Shown: positions 14,769-22,705, numbered from the stretch's first letter. The stretch is DNA of 24,069 bases from CAG-390 sp964590755 (GCA_964590755.1 CAZPYK010000014.1:1-24069), one strand, 5' to 3'. Program-made: numbers and translations. Notes: generated from the sequence alone by a model not told the origin.

Positions 14769-14963
14769 ATGGACATAACCTTGATATTGAAGGTGGCGGG
14801 GGTCGGAGTTTTGGTCGCCGTTGCCGCGCAGATATTATCAAAATACGGACGCGACGAGCAAGCAACGCTGGTGGTCATCGCGGGGATGGTGGTGACCTTG
14901 ATGCTTCTTGTGAGCGAGATAAGCAGTCTCATCGACTCGGTTCGCGGGATATTCGGATTTTGA
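14769..14963 (+). CDS. spoIIIAC: Stage III sporulation protein AC
   Basis: A 64-residue membrane protein with two helices, the usual size for SpoIIIAC. The signature segments are KVAGVGVLVAVAAQILSKYG, then RDEQATLVVIAGMVVTLMLL and a SEISSLIDSVRGIFGF end. It is part of the membrane platform of the SpoIIIA-SpoIIQ feeding channel. The gene ends two bases before the start of spoIIIAD. Confidence 0.95.
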   Translation: MDITLILKVAGVGVLVAVAAQILSKYGRDEQATLVVIAGMVVTLMLLVSEISSLIDSVRGIFGF

Positions 14964-14965
14964 CT

Positions 14966-15355
14966 ATGGATACTTTAAAAATATGCGGCACGGCGATAAT
15001 TGCGTCGGTCTGCGCGCTTATGGTGCGTGAGCTCGGGCGAGAGCTTGATGCTCCGATAAAGCTTGCGGCGGTAATTTTATTGCTTGGCATTGCCGCGGTC
15101 ATGGCGGTTCCGCTGATCGCGTATATAAACGAGATGGCGGCAGATTCGTCTCTCGGGGACAATGCGCGTGTCCTTTCTCGCGCGCTTGCGGTGGCATTCG
15201 CAATGAGGATAGCATCGGATATCTGCCGCGAATGCGGCGCGGCGGGAGTCGCCGCGGCACTTGAAACGGTGGGTGGAATCGAACTCCTTCTGCTTGCGAT
15301 ACCGATATTGCGACAAGCCTTTGAACTTGTAAGCGGATTTGCGGGAGGCGGATAG
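14966..15355 (+). CDS. spoIIIAD: Stage III sporulation protein AD
   Basis: A 129-residue membrane protein with about four helices. It begins MDTLKICGTAIIASVCALMV and contains APIKLAAVILLLGIAAVM and ARVLSRALAVAFAMRIASDI, then CRECGAAGVAAALETVGGIE, the conserved stretch of SpoIIIAD. Its length is close to the usual 130 or so. The frame extends upstream to 14729, but that part overlaps spoIIIAC and lacks family features, so the ATG at 14966 is used. SpoIIIAD is related to SpoIIIAC and belongs to the same membrane complex. Confidence 0.95.
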   Translation: MDTLKICGTAIIASVCALMVRELGRELDAPIKLAAVILLLGIAAVMAVPLIAYINEMAADSSLGDNARVLSRALAVAFAMRIASDICRECGAAGVAAALETVGGIELLLLAIPILRQAFELVSGFAGGG

Positions 15356-15416
15356 CGTCATAATTCAATGATCCTCAAATTGAAAGGCCACCTGTTTTAC
15401 GCATGAAAATATTTGT

Positions 15417-15448
15417 GCCGCCGCTGTGGCGGCGGAATGGAAATCAAA
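15417..15448 (+). promoter_or_regulatory. Hairpin and ribosome binding module before spoIIIAE
   Basis: GCCGCC (15417-15422) pairs with GGCGGC (15428-15433) over a 5-base loop. GGAATGGAA follows, then AAAATG at the spoIIIAE start. It closely matches the module before spoIIIAC. The ATG at 15437 directly abuts the hairpin, so the ATG at 15449 is the better start. Confidence 0.5.
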
Positions 15449-16606
15449 ATGAAGATAAAAAGCACGGTTCGTGCTGTTCTTGTGGTGAGCATCTGCTTTG
15501 TGCTTCTTTTTTTGCTTGCGCCGACATGCTTTGCCGAGGATGAGGGGCTGCTCCCGCAGGACGAGCTTCGCCGCTTTTTGGATGCCATACCGGACGACAT
15601 TGCCGCTTTTTTGCCCGAAGAGCTGCTGTCGGGGGACGTCGATGGGGCTATCGGCTCGGCGATGGAATTGTCAAGCGGAGAATATTTATTAAATGTCGCG
15701 CTGTCACTTGTCGGCGCGGATGCGGGTGGAGCGCTCGAACTCTTTTGCCGATTGGCGGGTCTGTCGTTGCTCGCGGCGAGCTTTGACGCTGTGTGCGGCT
15801 CGCTTGCATCGAACCGGCTCTCCTCCGCATCGGGATTTATGATGAATGCCGCGGTCGCGGTCGCGGCGGCGGGCTCTCAATACAGCAGACTTTCCGCCAT
15901 TAAGCTTTATTTTGATGAGTTGCGTGTTCTGATGAGCGCGGCACTTCCGCTTATGGGCGTCTTATATGCCATGGGTGGCAATTCCGGAGGTGCGACGTTG
16001 AACAATGCCACGGTGGTGCTTTGGCTTGAGCTTATCGAGCTTTTCGCGACCTCGGGGCTTATGCCTGCGGTCGGGATCTTGACGGCGCTGGCGCTTGCGG
16101 AGGCGTTCCTGCCGAATGTGGGAAGCTCGGCAATATCCAAATTCGTCGCAAAACTGCTCGGAACCGTTCTCGGACTTTCCGCACTTCTGCTGGGTACCGC
16201 TCTCGGCGCGCAGAGCGTGCTTGCCGCCGCATCTGACAAATTGAGCTTTAGGACCGCAAAATTTGTGGCGGGAAGCGTGATACCGGTCGTCGGTTCCACG
16301 GTGGGAGAATCGCTGAAGACGCTTGCAACGAGCGTCGAAGCGTTGCGTTCGACCGTGGGGATCGTCGGGATCATCCTGATCTTGCTTCTGCTCTTGCCCA
16401 CACTGATCACGCTTTTGCTCACGCGGACGGCGTTTTCCGCGGCGGCGAGCATCTCCGACATGCTCGGAGTCAACAAGCAGGCGCGATTTTACCGTGATAT
16501 GTCGTCCGTGTACGGCTTTTTGATCGCCGCCGCGGCGCTCAGCGCGATCATGTTCGTCTTTGCTATGGCGATCTTGGCTCTCACGGGTACGGCGGTGTCG
16601 TCGTGA
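15449..16606 (+). CDS. spoIIIAE: Stage III sporulation protein AE
   Basis: A 385-residue polytopic membrane protein. A signal peptide covers residues 1-29 (hydrophobic VLVVSICFVLLFLLAP, likely cleavage after TCFA). A short acidic external part follows, then about seven membrane helices, with conserved pieces such as LMGVLYAMGGNSGGATLNNA, then FVAGSVIPVVGSTVGESLKT and TLITLLLTRTAFSAAASISD. Length and layout match SpoIIIAE, the large permease-like subunit of the feeding channel. In-frame starts at 15413 (TTG) and 15437 exist but are poorly placed for ribosome binding. Confidence 0.95.
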   Translation: MKIKSTVRAVLVVSICFVLLFLLAPTCFAEDEGLLPQDELRRFLDAIPDDIAAFLPEELLSGDVDGAIGSAMELSSGEYLLNVALSLVGADAGGALELFCRLAGLSLLAASFDAVCGSLASNRLSSASGFMMNAAVAVAAAGSQYSRLSAIKLYFDELRVLMSAALPLMGVLYAMGGNSGGATLNNATVVLWLELIELFATSGLMPAVGILTALALAEAFLPNVGSSAISKFVAKLLGTVLGLSALLLGTALGAQSVLAAASDKLSFRTAKFVAGSVIPVVGSTVGESLKTLATSVEALRSTVGIVGIILILLLLLPTLITLLLTRTAFSAAASISDMLGVNKQARFYRDMSSVYGFLIAAAALSAIMFVFAMAILALTGTAVSS

Positions 16607-16630
16607 TGGTTCGAGCCTTCGGAGGTGTGG

Positions 16631-17110
16631 ATGAAAAACTATATATGCGGTGTCGTCGGGGCGGCTCTTGTGGTTTCGGTCATATCGATGCTGTTGCCGC
16701 GCGACGGGATATGCGGTCGAGAACTTAAGCTCATATCGTCGACGGTCATGCTCTGCGTTATCATATCTCCGCTCGCACATTCCGTCGAAAAACTCGGTGA
16801 GATATTCGAGAACGGTGTTATATTGCCCGAGGTGACAGAGGCACGTGTGTCTGATGCCTTGTCGGATGCACTTGAAAAGCAGACAGCCTCCGAGATAGGC
16901 GAGCTTGTGCGTCATGAGCTTTGTTTGCACTTTGAGCTTTCCGAGGATGACGTTGAGGTGAACGTCAAGGTCTCGGCTGAGTCGGGTGAGGTCAAAATAG
17001 AGCGGATATATGTACTGCTTTCGGGGCGAGCCATGTGGCAGGAGCCGCATGCGGTGATAGAATTTGTAAACGAGCTTTCGGGCGCACCGTGCGAGGTTGC
17101 GTCCGGGTAG
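16631..17110 (+). CDS. spoIIIAF: Stage III sporulation protein AF
   Basis: A 159-residue protein with two N-terminal membrane helices (YICGVVGAALVVSVISMLLP and ELKLISSTVMLCVIISPLA), a helical region (residues about 70-95) and a small alpha/beta domain (DVEVNVKVSAESGEVKIERI) that fits the ring-building fold of SpoIIIAF. It is shorter than the Bacillus protein (about 206). GGAGG at 16621-16625 lies 5 bases before the ATG. It follows spoIIIAE after 24 bases and precedes spoIIIAG by 15. Confidence 0.93.
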   Translation: MKNYICGVVGAALVVSVISMLLPRDGICGRELKLISSTVMLCVIISPLAHSVEKLGEIFENGVILPEVTEARVSDALSDALEKQTASEIGELVRHELCLHFELSEDDVEVNVKVSAESGEVKIERIYVLLSGRAMWQEPHAVIEFVNELSGAPCEVASG

Positions 17111-17125
17111 GGAGGCGATGCCGAA

Positions 17126-17662
17126 ATGGGTGTAGGCACAAAGGATACTGCGGGTGGCGAAAAGCGCGGAGGAACGGTCGGAAACAAACGAATGATATTG
17201 CTTGCGGCGGGGCTTGCTTTGGGGCTTTTGCTTATTGCCTTCGGAGCTTTCGGCGAAAAAACGCAAAGCTCCGAACCGAGCAATGATGCGGAGCTGATGA
17301 CGGAATATGCATTGCTGTTGGAAGAGAAGGCGACACGCCTGTGCGAGGCGTGTCGTGGGGTCACGCCCGGCACCGTTATGGTTACTGTAACGCTTGAGCG
17401 TGGATATGAGACCGTTTATGCGGAGAATGAGGAGGACAGAATGACATCCTCCGGCTCGGAGCTGAGCGGAAAATACGCCACCGTGGGAAGCGGCTCATAC
17501 GAGGCTCCGATCAAGCTTGCCTCTCGCGCACCTGTCGTTGCCGGCATAGGCGTGGTCTGCCGCGGCGGAGGCGATGCGGCTACCCGTGCAGAGCTGACGG
17601 CGCTTTTGTCCGCCGCCTTCGGCATCGGGGCAAACAAAATATATATAGCCGAGGGCAGTTGA
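17126..17662 (+). CDS. spoIIIAG: Stage III sporulation protein AG
   Basis: A 178-residue protein with a charged N-terminus, one membrane helix (about residues 23-43) and a domain exposed to the intermembrane space. The family segments TLERGYETVYAENEEDRM and RAPVVAGIGVVCRGGGDAAT are clear, as is the end ALLSAAFGIGANKIYI. SpoIIIAG forms a large ring in the channel between mother cell and forespore. GGGAGG at 17111-17116 serves the start at 17126. An overlapping ATG at 17117 opens a five-codon frame only. A 100-base gap follows before spoIIIAH, with its own ribosome site. Confidence 0.95.
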   Translation: MGVGTKDTAGGEKRGGTVGNKRMILLAAGLALGLLLIAFGAFGEKTQSSEPSNDAELMTEYALLLEEKATRLCEACRGVTPGTVMVTVTLERGYETVYAENEEDRMTSSGSELSGKYATVGSGSYEAPIKLASRAPVVAGIGVVCRGGGDAATRAELTALLSAAFGIGANKIYIAEGS

Positions 17663-17762
17663 GTATTTTCAAGACTTTTGAAAAAAACGGAATAAACGCA
17701 CGTCGGAGGCAATATACATATATCGAAATAAATGCTCGATAGGAGGCAGAACGGAGATCAAA

Positions 17763-18311
17763 ATGAAATTTGAAAAGCAAATCGATGCGGTGAAGGAATT
17801 TTTTGCGAAGATAGGAAAGAGAAATCTCGCAGTCATCGGCGCGGTGCTGTTGGTCGGTACTGCGATAGCACTCAACTGGGCGTTCTTCAGCCGCGGAGCC
17901 GATAGCGACAGCGGCGACGGAAAAAATACTGAGGACAGCGGAGCCTCGGCATCCGCGAGCAGTGAGAGCTATTTTTCCGCTTCGCAGGTCAGTCGTCAAC
18001 GCGCCAGAGACGAAGCGAGAGAGGTGCTTCAATCGGTTGTGGATGACAGATCGGCAACCGAGAGCGCAAAGCAGGAGGCACTTGCCGGTATCACTCAAAT
18101 GGCAAAGGACATGGAGGCCGAGGCGAACATCGAAACGCTTGTCGTTTCAAAAGGATTTGAGCAATGCGTGGCGGTCATCAGCAACGGCGCGGTCAATGTA
18201 GTCGTGAAAAGCGGCGGGCTGACCGCGGCGGAGGTCGCGCAGATCAACACCATCGTTTATGAGCAGACGGGCATTTCTCCCGAGAATGTGATAATAATCG
18301 AAAAGACTTGA
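17763..18311 (+). CDS. spoIIIAH: Stage III sporulation protein AH
   Basis: A 182-residue protein with one membrane helix (about residues 22-42, NLAVIGAVLLVGTAIALNWA), a Ser/Asp/Gly-rich linker, a helical stretch (SRQRARDEAREVLQSVVDD) and a C-terminal ring-building domain (EANIETLVVSKGFEQCVAVI, then VKSGGLTAAEVAQINTIVYE). SpoIIIAH binds SpoIIQ of the forespore and forms the link between the two membranes. AGGAGG at 17742-17747 and a closer GGAG precede the ATG. The last gene of the canonical operon. Confidence 0.95.
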   Translation: MKFEKQIDAVKEFFAKIGKRNLAVIGAVLLVGTAIALNWAFFSRGADSDSGDGKNTEDSGASASASSESYFSASQVSRQRARDEAREVLQSVVDDRSATESAKQEALAGITQMAKDMEAEANIETLVVSKGFEQCVAVISNGAVNVVVKSGGLTAAEVAQINTIVYEQTGISPENVIIIEKT

Positions 18312-18330
18312 TGTGTCGGAGCTTTTTGAC

Positions 18331-19539
18331 ATGAAGCAGAGGTATTCCGAAAAGAAGAACGGCACGACTGCCGAATCCGATGCTCGTTTATTTGACGGCA
18401 GCTATCTCAAGTCGTGCGGAGCTCCGAAAAATTCTTCGTTTGCCGCGTTGAACTCGTCCGACGGCTTTATTGATTGCTTTGATGAGTTGATCGGCGATCG
18501 CTGTGATCGCGTGCTTTTGATCAAGGGTGGTCCGGGTACGGGCAAATCAAGGCTTCTGCGGGAGCTCGGCACTCGCGCGGAAGCGCTCGGTGCGCGTGTG
18601 GAGTATTATTTTTGCTCCTCCGACCCCGGATCTCTTGACGGGATGGTGGCGCTGATGCCCGACGGCTGCCTTTTGGGAGCGCGTGACGCCACCGCTCCGC
18701 ATACCGCCGAGGCGGTCCTGCCGGGAGCGCGAGACACGGTCTTCGATCTTGGGGCGTTTTGGCGCGAGGATGTTTTGGCGGAGAGACGTGACGAGATAGA
18801 AGCACTGTCAGCCCAAAAGAGCAGAGCATGGACGCGTGCGTTCGATCATCTTGCCGCGGCGGGACGGCTGAAGCGGAGCGCTTTGGAGCTTGCCCGCAGT
18901 GCGATCGATATCGAAAAGCTCAGAAAAGCGGCCGCGCGAGCGGTGGGAGACGCCATGCGCGGCAGTGTGGAGGATATAGGCTCGGCTCTTTCGACGCGTG
19001 AGCATGACACATCTCGCGTGCTGTGCTCGCCGCATCTCTCTCTCGGCATGAAGGGCGCCGTATCGCTCGGAGGCATATATGAAGCGAGCCGCGCGGTATA
19101 TTTCATCTCGAATGAGCTTTTGCCGGGCGTGGGAAGCATGTTCATCGATGCCGTTGCGGAGCTTGCGACGAGGACGAGGCGAAATGCCGCGGTGAAGATA
19201 TCCCCCGATCCCGTATATCCTAAAAGCCTTTGTGCGGTCCGTGTCGGAGATTATGTTTTTTCAGCGGAGCGCGACGCGATGAGGCGGGCGGATAATATCA
19301 AATTCCATTCGGTCGGCATGAGGCGTTTCATTCTTCCGAACGCTCAAGGAGAGCTCGGCGAGAAGTATATGCGCTCGATGAAGATCTCGAATTTGGCTGT
19401 CGATGAGGCGCTGCGCGCCATGTCGGAGGCGTCAGAGCATCATTTTAAGCTGGAAAAGATATATTCCGAGGCTATGGATTTTTCGGCCAAAGAGGCGGCA
19501 TGCGCCGAGCTTGCGGAAAAAATTTATATCGGCTATTGA
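18331..19539 (+). CDS. P-loop ATPase, PRK06851-like, next to spoIIIAH
   Basis: A 402-residue protein. Walker A is GGPGTGKS at residues 66-73, in LLIKGGPGTGKSRLLREL. The segment CSSDPGSLDGMVALMPDG and the ATAPHTAEAVLPGARD stretch are typical of an uncharacterised ATPase family common in spore formers. Such proteins usually contain two related P-loop halves. Here the second half keeps the family end (EKIYSEAMDFSAKE) but its P-loop position reads PGVGSM (residues 265-270), without Lys. The ATG at 18331 is preferred because CGGAG at 18317-18321 precedes it. A GTG at 18313, two bases after spoIIIAH, is the alternative. The close spacing suggests reading with spoIIIA, and a sporulation role is inferred. 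Confidence 0.75.
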   Translation: MKQRYSEKKNGTTAESDARLFDGSYLKSCGAPKNSSFAALNSSDGFIDCFDELIGDRCDRVLLIKGGPGTGKSRLLRELGTRAEALGARVEYYFCSSDPGSLDGMVALMPDGCLLGARDATAPHTAEAVLPGARDTVFDLGAFWREDVLAERRDEIEALSAQKSRAWTRAFDHLAAAGRLKRSALELARSAIDIEKLRKAAARAVGDAMRGSVEDIGSALSTREHDTSRVLCSPHLSLGMKGAVSLGGIYEASRAVYFISNELLPGVGSMFIDAVAELATRTRRNAAVKISPDPVYPKSLCAVRVGDYVFSAERDAMRRADNIKFHSVGMRRFILPNAQGELGEKYMRSMKISNLAVDEALRAMSEASEHHFKLEKIYSEAMDFSAKEAACAELAEKIYIGY

Positions 19540-19564
19540 AAAGTGTCGTCTTTTATGATAAAAT

Positions 19565-19605
19565 TGAGTCGCAGGTATCTGCCATTGGCGGAGACCTGCG
19601 ACTCA
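19565..19605 (-). terminator. Terminator after ackA
   Basis: A perfect 12-bp stem (19565-19576 with 19594-19605) with a 17-base interior that itself contains GCCATTGGC. Read on the - strand it is followed by AATTTTATC, so it mainly ends ackA. On the + strand no T-run follows, though it could still slow readthrough from the ATPase gene. Confidence 0.7.
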
Positions 19606-19626
19606 TGTCGGTGAAGGTGTGTTATT

Positions 19627-20859
19627 TTATTTGAGCGATGTCACGATGCTTTCGGTGTCACGCGCTATGACCAGCTCTTCGTCGGTCGGGATCACGTATA
19701 CCGGAACGCGGGAATCATCGGCGGAGATCTTAACCGTGTTGGGCTGGCGAAGTGTGCGGTCGTTCACCTCGTCGTTGAGCTTTATGCCGAAGAAGTCCAT
19801 GTCCTCGCACACTATCTTGCGCAGACGAGGGTTGTTCTCGCCCAGTCCCGCAGTGAAAACGAGTGCGTCCAGTCCGTTCATCAGCGCGGTGTAAGCGCCT
19901 ATGTATTCCTTGAGCTCATGCTTGAGCATGTCCACGGCAAGTTTTGAATGCTCGTAGTGAGGGTCGGCGGGACCGTTGGCGATAGCGCTTTCAAGATCGC
20001 GCGAGTCGGACGAAAAGCCTTCGGTGAGTCCGATATAGCCGCATTTTTTGTTCATGAACGCCGAGACCTCGGCGGGGGTCATGTTTTCCTTCTCCATGAT
20101 ATAAGGAACGATGGCGGGGTCTATGTTGCCGCAACGAGTTCCCATAAGTACGCCCGCAAGAGGTGTAAAGCCCATTGACGTGTCAAGCACTTTGCCGTCC
20201 TTGACAGCGGATATGGAGGAGCCGTTGCCTATGTGGCAGGTGATTATCTTGGTGCCCTCAGCCTTGCCGCCCAGCAGCTTTATCATCTCGCCCGCAACAT
20301 AGCGGTGAGATGTGCCGTGTGCGCCGTAGCGACGGATGTGGTATTTTTCGTACATGCTGTAGGGGAGAGCATACATATAAGCTTCGGGAGCCATGGTCTG
20401 GTGGAATGCCGTGTCGAACACAAGCACCTGAGGTACGCCGGGCATTACCGAAAGGCAACCGCGTATGCCTTGCAGATGCGCTCCGGTGTGAAGCGGCGCG
20501 AAATCATGGCAAAGCTCAAGCTTTGACATAACATCGTCGGTGAGAAGCATTGATTCCGAGAAATAAAAGCCTCCGTGAACTATACGGTGGCCGACCGCTT
20601 CGATCTCGGACATATTCGAGATAACGCCTATCTCGCTGTCGGTGAGCGCGTCGATAACTATGCGGACCGCGTCGGTGTGTGTGGGTATCGGCATATCCTT
20701 TTGCGTACGGGTGCCTTTAATGAGATTTTTGTGATCGAGCACACCTACGGTGTCGCCGATGCGCTCGCAGATGCCCTTTGCACGAACGGTGTAATCCGCG
20801 GTGTCGAAGAGCTGATATTTAAGTGAGCTGGAGCCGGCGTTTACAACTAATACTTTCAT
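19627..20859 (-). CDS. ackA: Acetate kinase
   Basis: A 410-residue acetate kinase, which interconverts acetyl phosphate plus ADP with acetate plus ATP, the last ATP-yielding step of acetate fermentation. Family motifs are intact: VNAGSSSLKYQLF with N7, GHRIVHGG with R92, VFDTAFHQTM with D149, GAHGTSHRYV with H181, HIGNGSSISAVKDGK, and GTRCGNIDP with R242. The usual GTRSGDIDP varies at two positions. AAAGGA lies just upstream of the start, and a good promoter is at 20906-20934. The pta partner is not adjacent in this window. The gene converges with the ATPase gene and diverges from tmcAL. Confidence 0.98.
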   Translation of the reverse strand: MKVLVVNAGSSSLKYQLFDTADYTVRAKGICERIGDTVGVLDHKNLIKGTRTQKDMPIPTHTDAVRIVIDALTDSEIGVISNMSEIEAVGHRIVHGGFYFSESMLLTDDVMSKLELCHDFAPLHTGAHLQGIRGCLSVMPGVPQVLVFDTAFHQTMAPEAYMYALPYSMYEKYHIRRYGAHGTSHRYVAGEMIKLLGGKAEGTKIITCHIGNGSSISAVKDGKVLDTSMGFTPLAGVLMGTRCGNIDPAIVPYIMEKENMTPAEVSAFMNKKCGYIGLTEGFSSDSRDLESAIANGPADPHYEHSKLAVDMLKHELKEYIGAYTALMNGLDALVFTAGLGENNPRLRKIVCEDMDFFGIKLNDEVNDRTLRQPNTVKISADDSRVPVYVIPTDEELVIARDTESIVTSLK

Positions 20860-20905
20860 GGTTATATTTGTCCTTTCTGAACTTTATGACCTATCCATAT
20901 AAAAT

Positions 20906-20934
20906 ATTATACAACTATAATGTCAATATTTCAA
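20906..20934 (-). promoter_or_regulatory. Sigma-A promoter of ackA
   Basis: On the - strand TTGAAA (20934-20929), a 17-base spacer and TATAAT (20911-20906) predict a start near 20899, leaving a 40-base leader before ackA. The region 20935-21024 is A-rich and leads to the divergent tmcAL gene. A TAATAT at 20997-21002 could be its -10 box, but no -35 box matches. Confidence 0.7.
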
Positions 20935-21024
20935 GAGAAAAAACGCAAAAACCGGCTTGATTTGATTCAAAATAAGCAAAAAAACGATCTGAGGTCTAAT
21001 ATTTGGTTTGGAACGTGAGGAAAA

Positions 21025-22206
21025 ATGACAACAGGCATAATATGTGAATTCAATCCGATACATCTCGGACATGTTCATCTGTTTGATGAACTGCGCCGAC
21101 GCGGCAGCGATACCATCGTCTGTCTGATGAGTTCGAACTTTGTTCAGCGCGGTGAGCCCGCAATGATCGATAAATATCATCGCGCGGAAATGGCAGTGCG
21201 CGACGGAGCCGATCTGGTGCTTGAACTGCCTTTTCCGTGGTCATGCGCCGGAGCGAGATATTTTGCCGAGGCGGGAGTCTGTATGCTGGATGCGCTCGGC
21301 GTGCCGAATATTGCCTTCGGCTCGGAATCCGCGGATGCCGAACGGCTGATGTCGGCGGCGAGGGCGCTGGCGCGTAATGAGGTGGAAGAAAAGAATATCA
21401 AGCCCGAGGTGGGGTGTGCCGAGGGGTATTTCGATGCGCTTGAGAATGTTATCGGCGACGGCGCACCGCTTTCAAATGATATTTTGGGCATAGAATATAT
21501 GCGTGCGGCGTGTGTTTTGAACTGCGATGTTGATTTTACCGTCATAAAGCGCATCGGCGCGGGGTATCGCGACACCGATATCGACGGCAATGAGTTTCCG
21601 TCCGCTTCCGCGTTGCGGTGCGCTCTGAAGCGCGGAGAGCTTCCGCGTAACGGGCTCAGCGAAAGTTCGCGCGCTTTTCTCATGTCTGCGATCGAACGCG
21701 GTGAGGCGCCCGCGTCGTCGCTTGGAATAGGTCCTGCATTTATGGCGCGCTTCAGACTCGGAGATGAATGTGAGCTTTCGACTTATGCGGAGTGCGGCGG
21801 CGGTGTGGCGGGCAGGCTTTGCCGTGCCGCGAAGCAGACGGGGGATTATTGCGAGATGCTGTCATATGCCGCCACAAAAAAATATACCGATGCGCGTCTT
21901 CGACGCGCCTCGCTGTTCGCTTTGCTCGGGATAAAACGATCGGACATTTCCGCGCGTCCGACCTACACCACGGTGCTTGCGTCGAACGCGCGCGGCAGGG
22001 CGTTTCTCGCTTCGATACGCAGGAGCGCGCGTATAAAGGTGTTTACGCGTCCGGCGGACGCTATCGCTTCGAAGTCCGACGATGTACGCCGTCAAGCGGA
22101 GATGACCGTGCGCGCCGAGGCACTGTATTCGCTGGCGCTGCCTCATCCGCTCGCCGCCGGTGAATTTCTGCATCAAAAACCGGTATGTTTACAAAATAGT
22201 GATTGA
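21025..22206 (+). CDS. tmcAL: tRNA(Met) cytidine acetate ligase (TmcAL, YlbM family)
   Basis: A 393-residue nucleotidyltransferase-fold enzyme. It activates acetate with ATP and transfers it to C34 of the elongator tRNA(Met) anticodon, making N4-acetylcytidine. The N-terminus GIICEFNPIHLGH carries the HxGH motif (H13-L-G-H16). SSNFVQRGEPA at residues 36-46, ADLVLELPFPWSCAGARYFA, a LSNDILGIEYMRA segment and SASALR follow. The C-terminal helical part is more variable. GAGGAAAA precedes the ATG. It is divergent from ackA, an enzyme of acetate metabolism, which is a sensible neighbour for an acetate-using ligase. Confidence 0.95.
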   Translation: MTTGIICEFNPIHLGHVHLFDELRRRGSDTIVCLMSSNFVQRGEPAMIDKYHRAEMAVRDGADLVLELPFPWSCAGARYFAEAGVCMLDALGVPNIAFGSESADAERLMSAARALARNEVEEKNIKPEVGCAEGYFDALENVIGDGAPLSNDILGIEYMRAACVLNCDVDFTVIKRIGAGYRDTDIDGNEFPSASALRCALKRGELPRNGLSESSRAFLMSAIERGEAPASSLGIGPAFMARFRLGDECELSTYAECGGGVAGRLCRAAKQTGDYCEMLSYAATKKYTDARLRRASLFALLGIKRSDISARPTYTTVLASNARGRAFLASIRRSARIKVFTRPADAIASKSDDVRRQAEMTVRAEALYSLALPHPLAAGEFLHQKPVCLQNSD

Positions 22207-22231
22207 CTTATAGCTTAATATATGATAAAAT
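22203..22231 (+). promoter_or_regulatory. Sigma-A promoter overlapping the tmcAL stop codon
   Basis: TTGACT (22203-22208), a 17-base spacer and TAAAAT (22226-22231) predict a start near 22238. The -35 box overlaps the TGA of tmcAL. Transcription would pass through the structured leader into the small protein gene at 22374. Confidence 0.55.
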
Positions 22232-22250
22232 ATACCGATAGTAAACACTT

Positions 22251-22335
22251 TATAAGCCGATGAAGTGATGGGGGACAAGGTCTCGGGAAAGGCAGTGTTG
22301 CCTTAAGGCCGAAAATTCGATCATGAAAGCTTATA
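22251..22335 (+). promoter_or_regulatory. Structured 5' leader RNA, unassigned
   Basis: A 7-bp stem (TATAAGC 22251-22257 with GCTTATA 22329-22335) closes an 85-base element. Inside it, TCGG (22283-22286) pairs with CCGA (22309-22312), and AAGGCA (22289-22294) pairs with TGCCTT (22299-22304) over a GTGT loop, with an internal loop between the two helices. A purine-rich GATGGGGGACAAGG stretch lies in the 5' half. It begins about 13 bases after the predicted transcript start and ends 38 bases before the start codon. The layout resembles a riboswitch or protein-binding leader, but I could not match it to a class I know, and no terminator hairpin follows. Confidence 0.4.
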
Positions 22336-22373
22336 CAAAACCGCGATAAATTACGAAAGGAATGATCATAAAA

Positions 22374-22676
22374 ATGACAGCTGCAAACGAAAGCCGCAAG
22401 CTTGTCAGCGGAAAGTATATTAAATATATGAATAAACCGCTGGTGCGCGAGGGCAACACCATCTGCTACGGAGACATGAGCGAACCGTGTTTTTTGATAC
22501 TTGAGATCATGTCATACAAGACCGAGAACGGCAGAGAATTACCCGACAAGATCTTTATACAGATAGTCGATTCAAAGAATTCCGCAAAAATAGTAAAGCA
22601 AGGCGAAAAATCGGGACTTTCCGCGGCGCTCAATATGGGCATGATATGGCTCGATCGCGCCAACAAGTCCGCGTGA
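22374..22676 (+). CDS. Small protein of unknown function
   Basis: A 100-residue soluble protein without signal peptide or membrane helix, basic at both ends. It reads like one small mixed alpha/beta domain (GKYIKYMNKPLVREGNTICY, then CFLILEIMSYKTENGRELPD and KIFIQIVDSKNSAKIVKQGE) ending in a hydrophobic ALNMGMIWLDRA. I do not recognise the family. The GAAAGGA site at 22355-22361 abuts an in-frame ATG at 22362, and the ATG 12 bases later is the likely start. It is preceded by a structured leader and followed after 29 bases by a DUF3048 lipoprotein gene, so the two are probably co-expressed. Confidence 0.75.
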   Translation: MTAANESRKLVSGKYIKYMNKPLVREGNTICYGDMSEPCFLILEIMSYKTENGRELPDKIFIQIVDSKNSAKIVKQGEKSGLSAALNMGMIWLDRANKSA

Positions 22677-22705
22677 AGTGTGCCGCAAAGGCAGGAATGA
22701 TCTCT

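Noticed and set aside
22251..22335. Assignment of the leader to the cyclic di-AMP or lysine riboswitch
   Set aside because: Single short stretches (GGGGGAC, GCCGAAA) recall these classes, but the conserved cores and helix order are not there.
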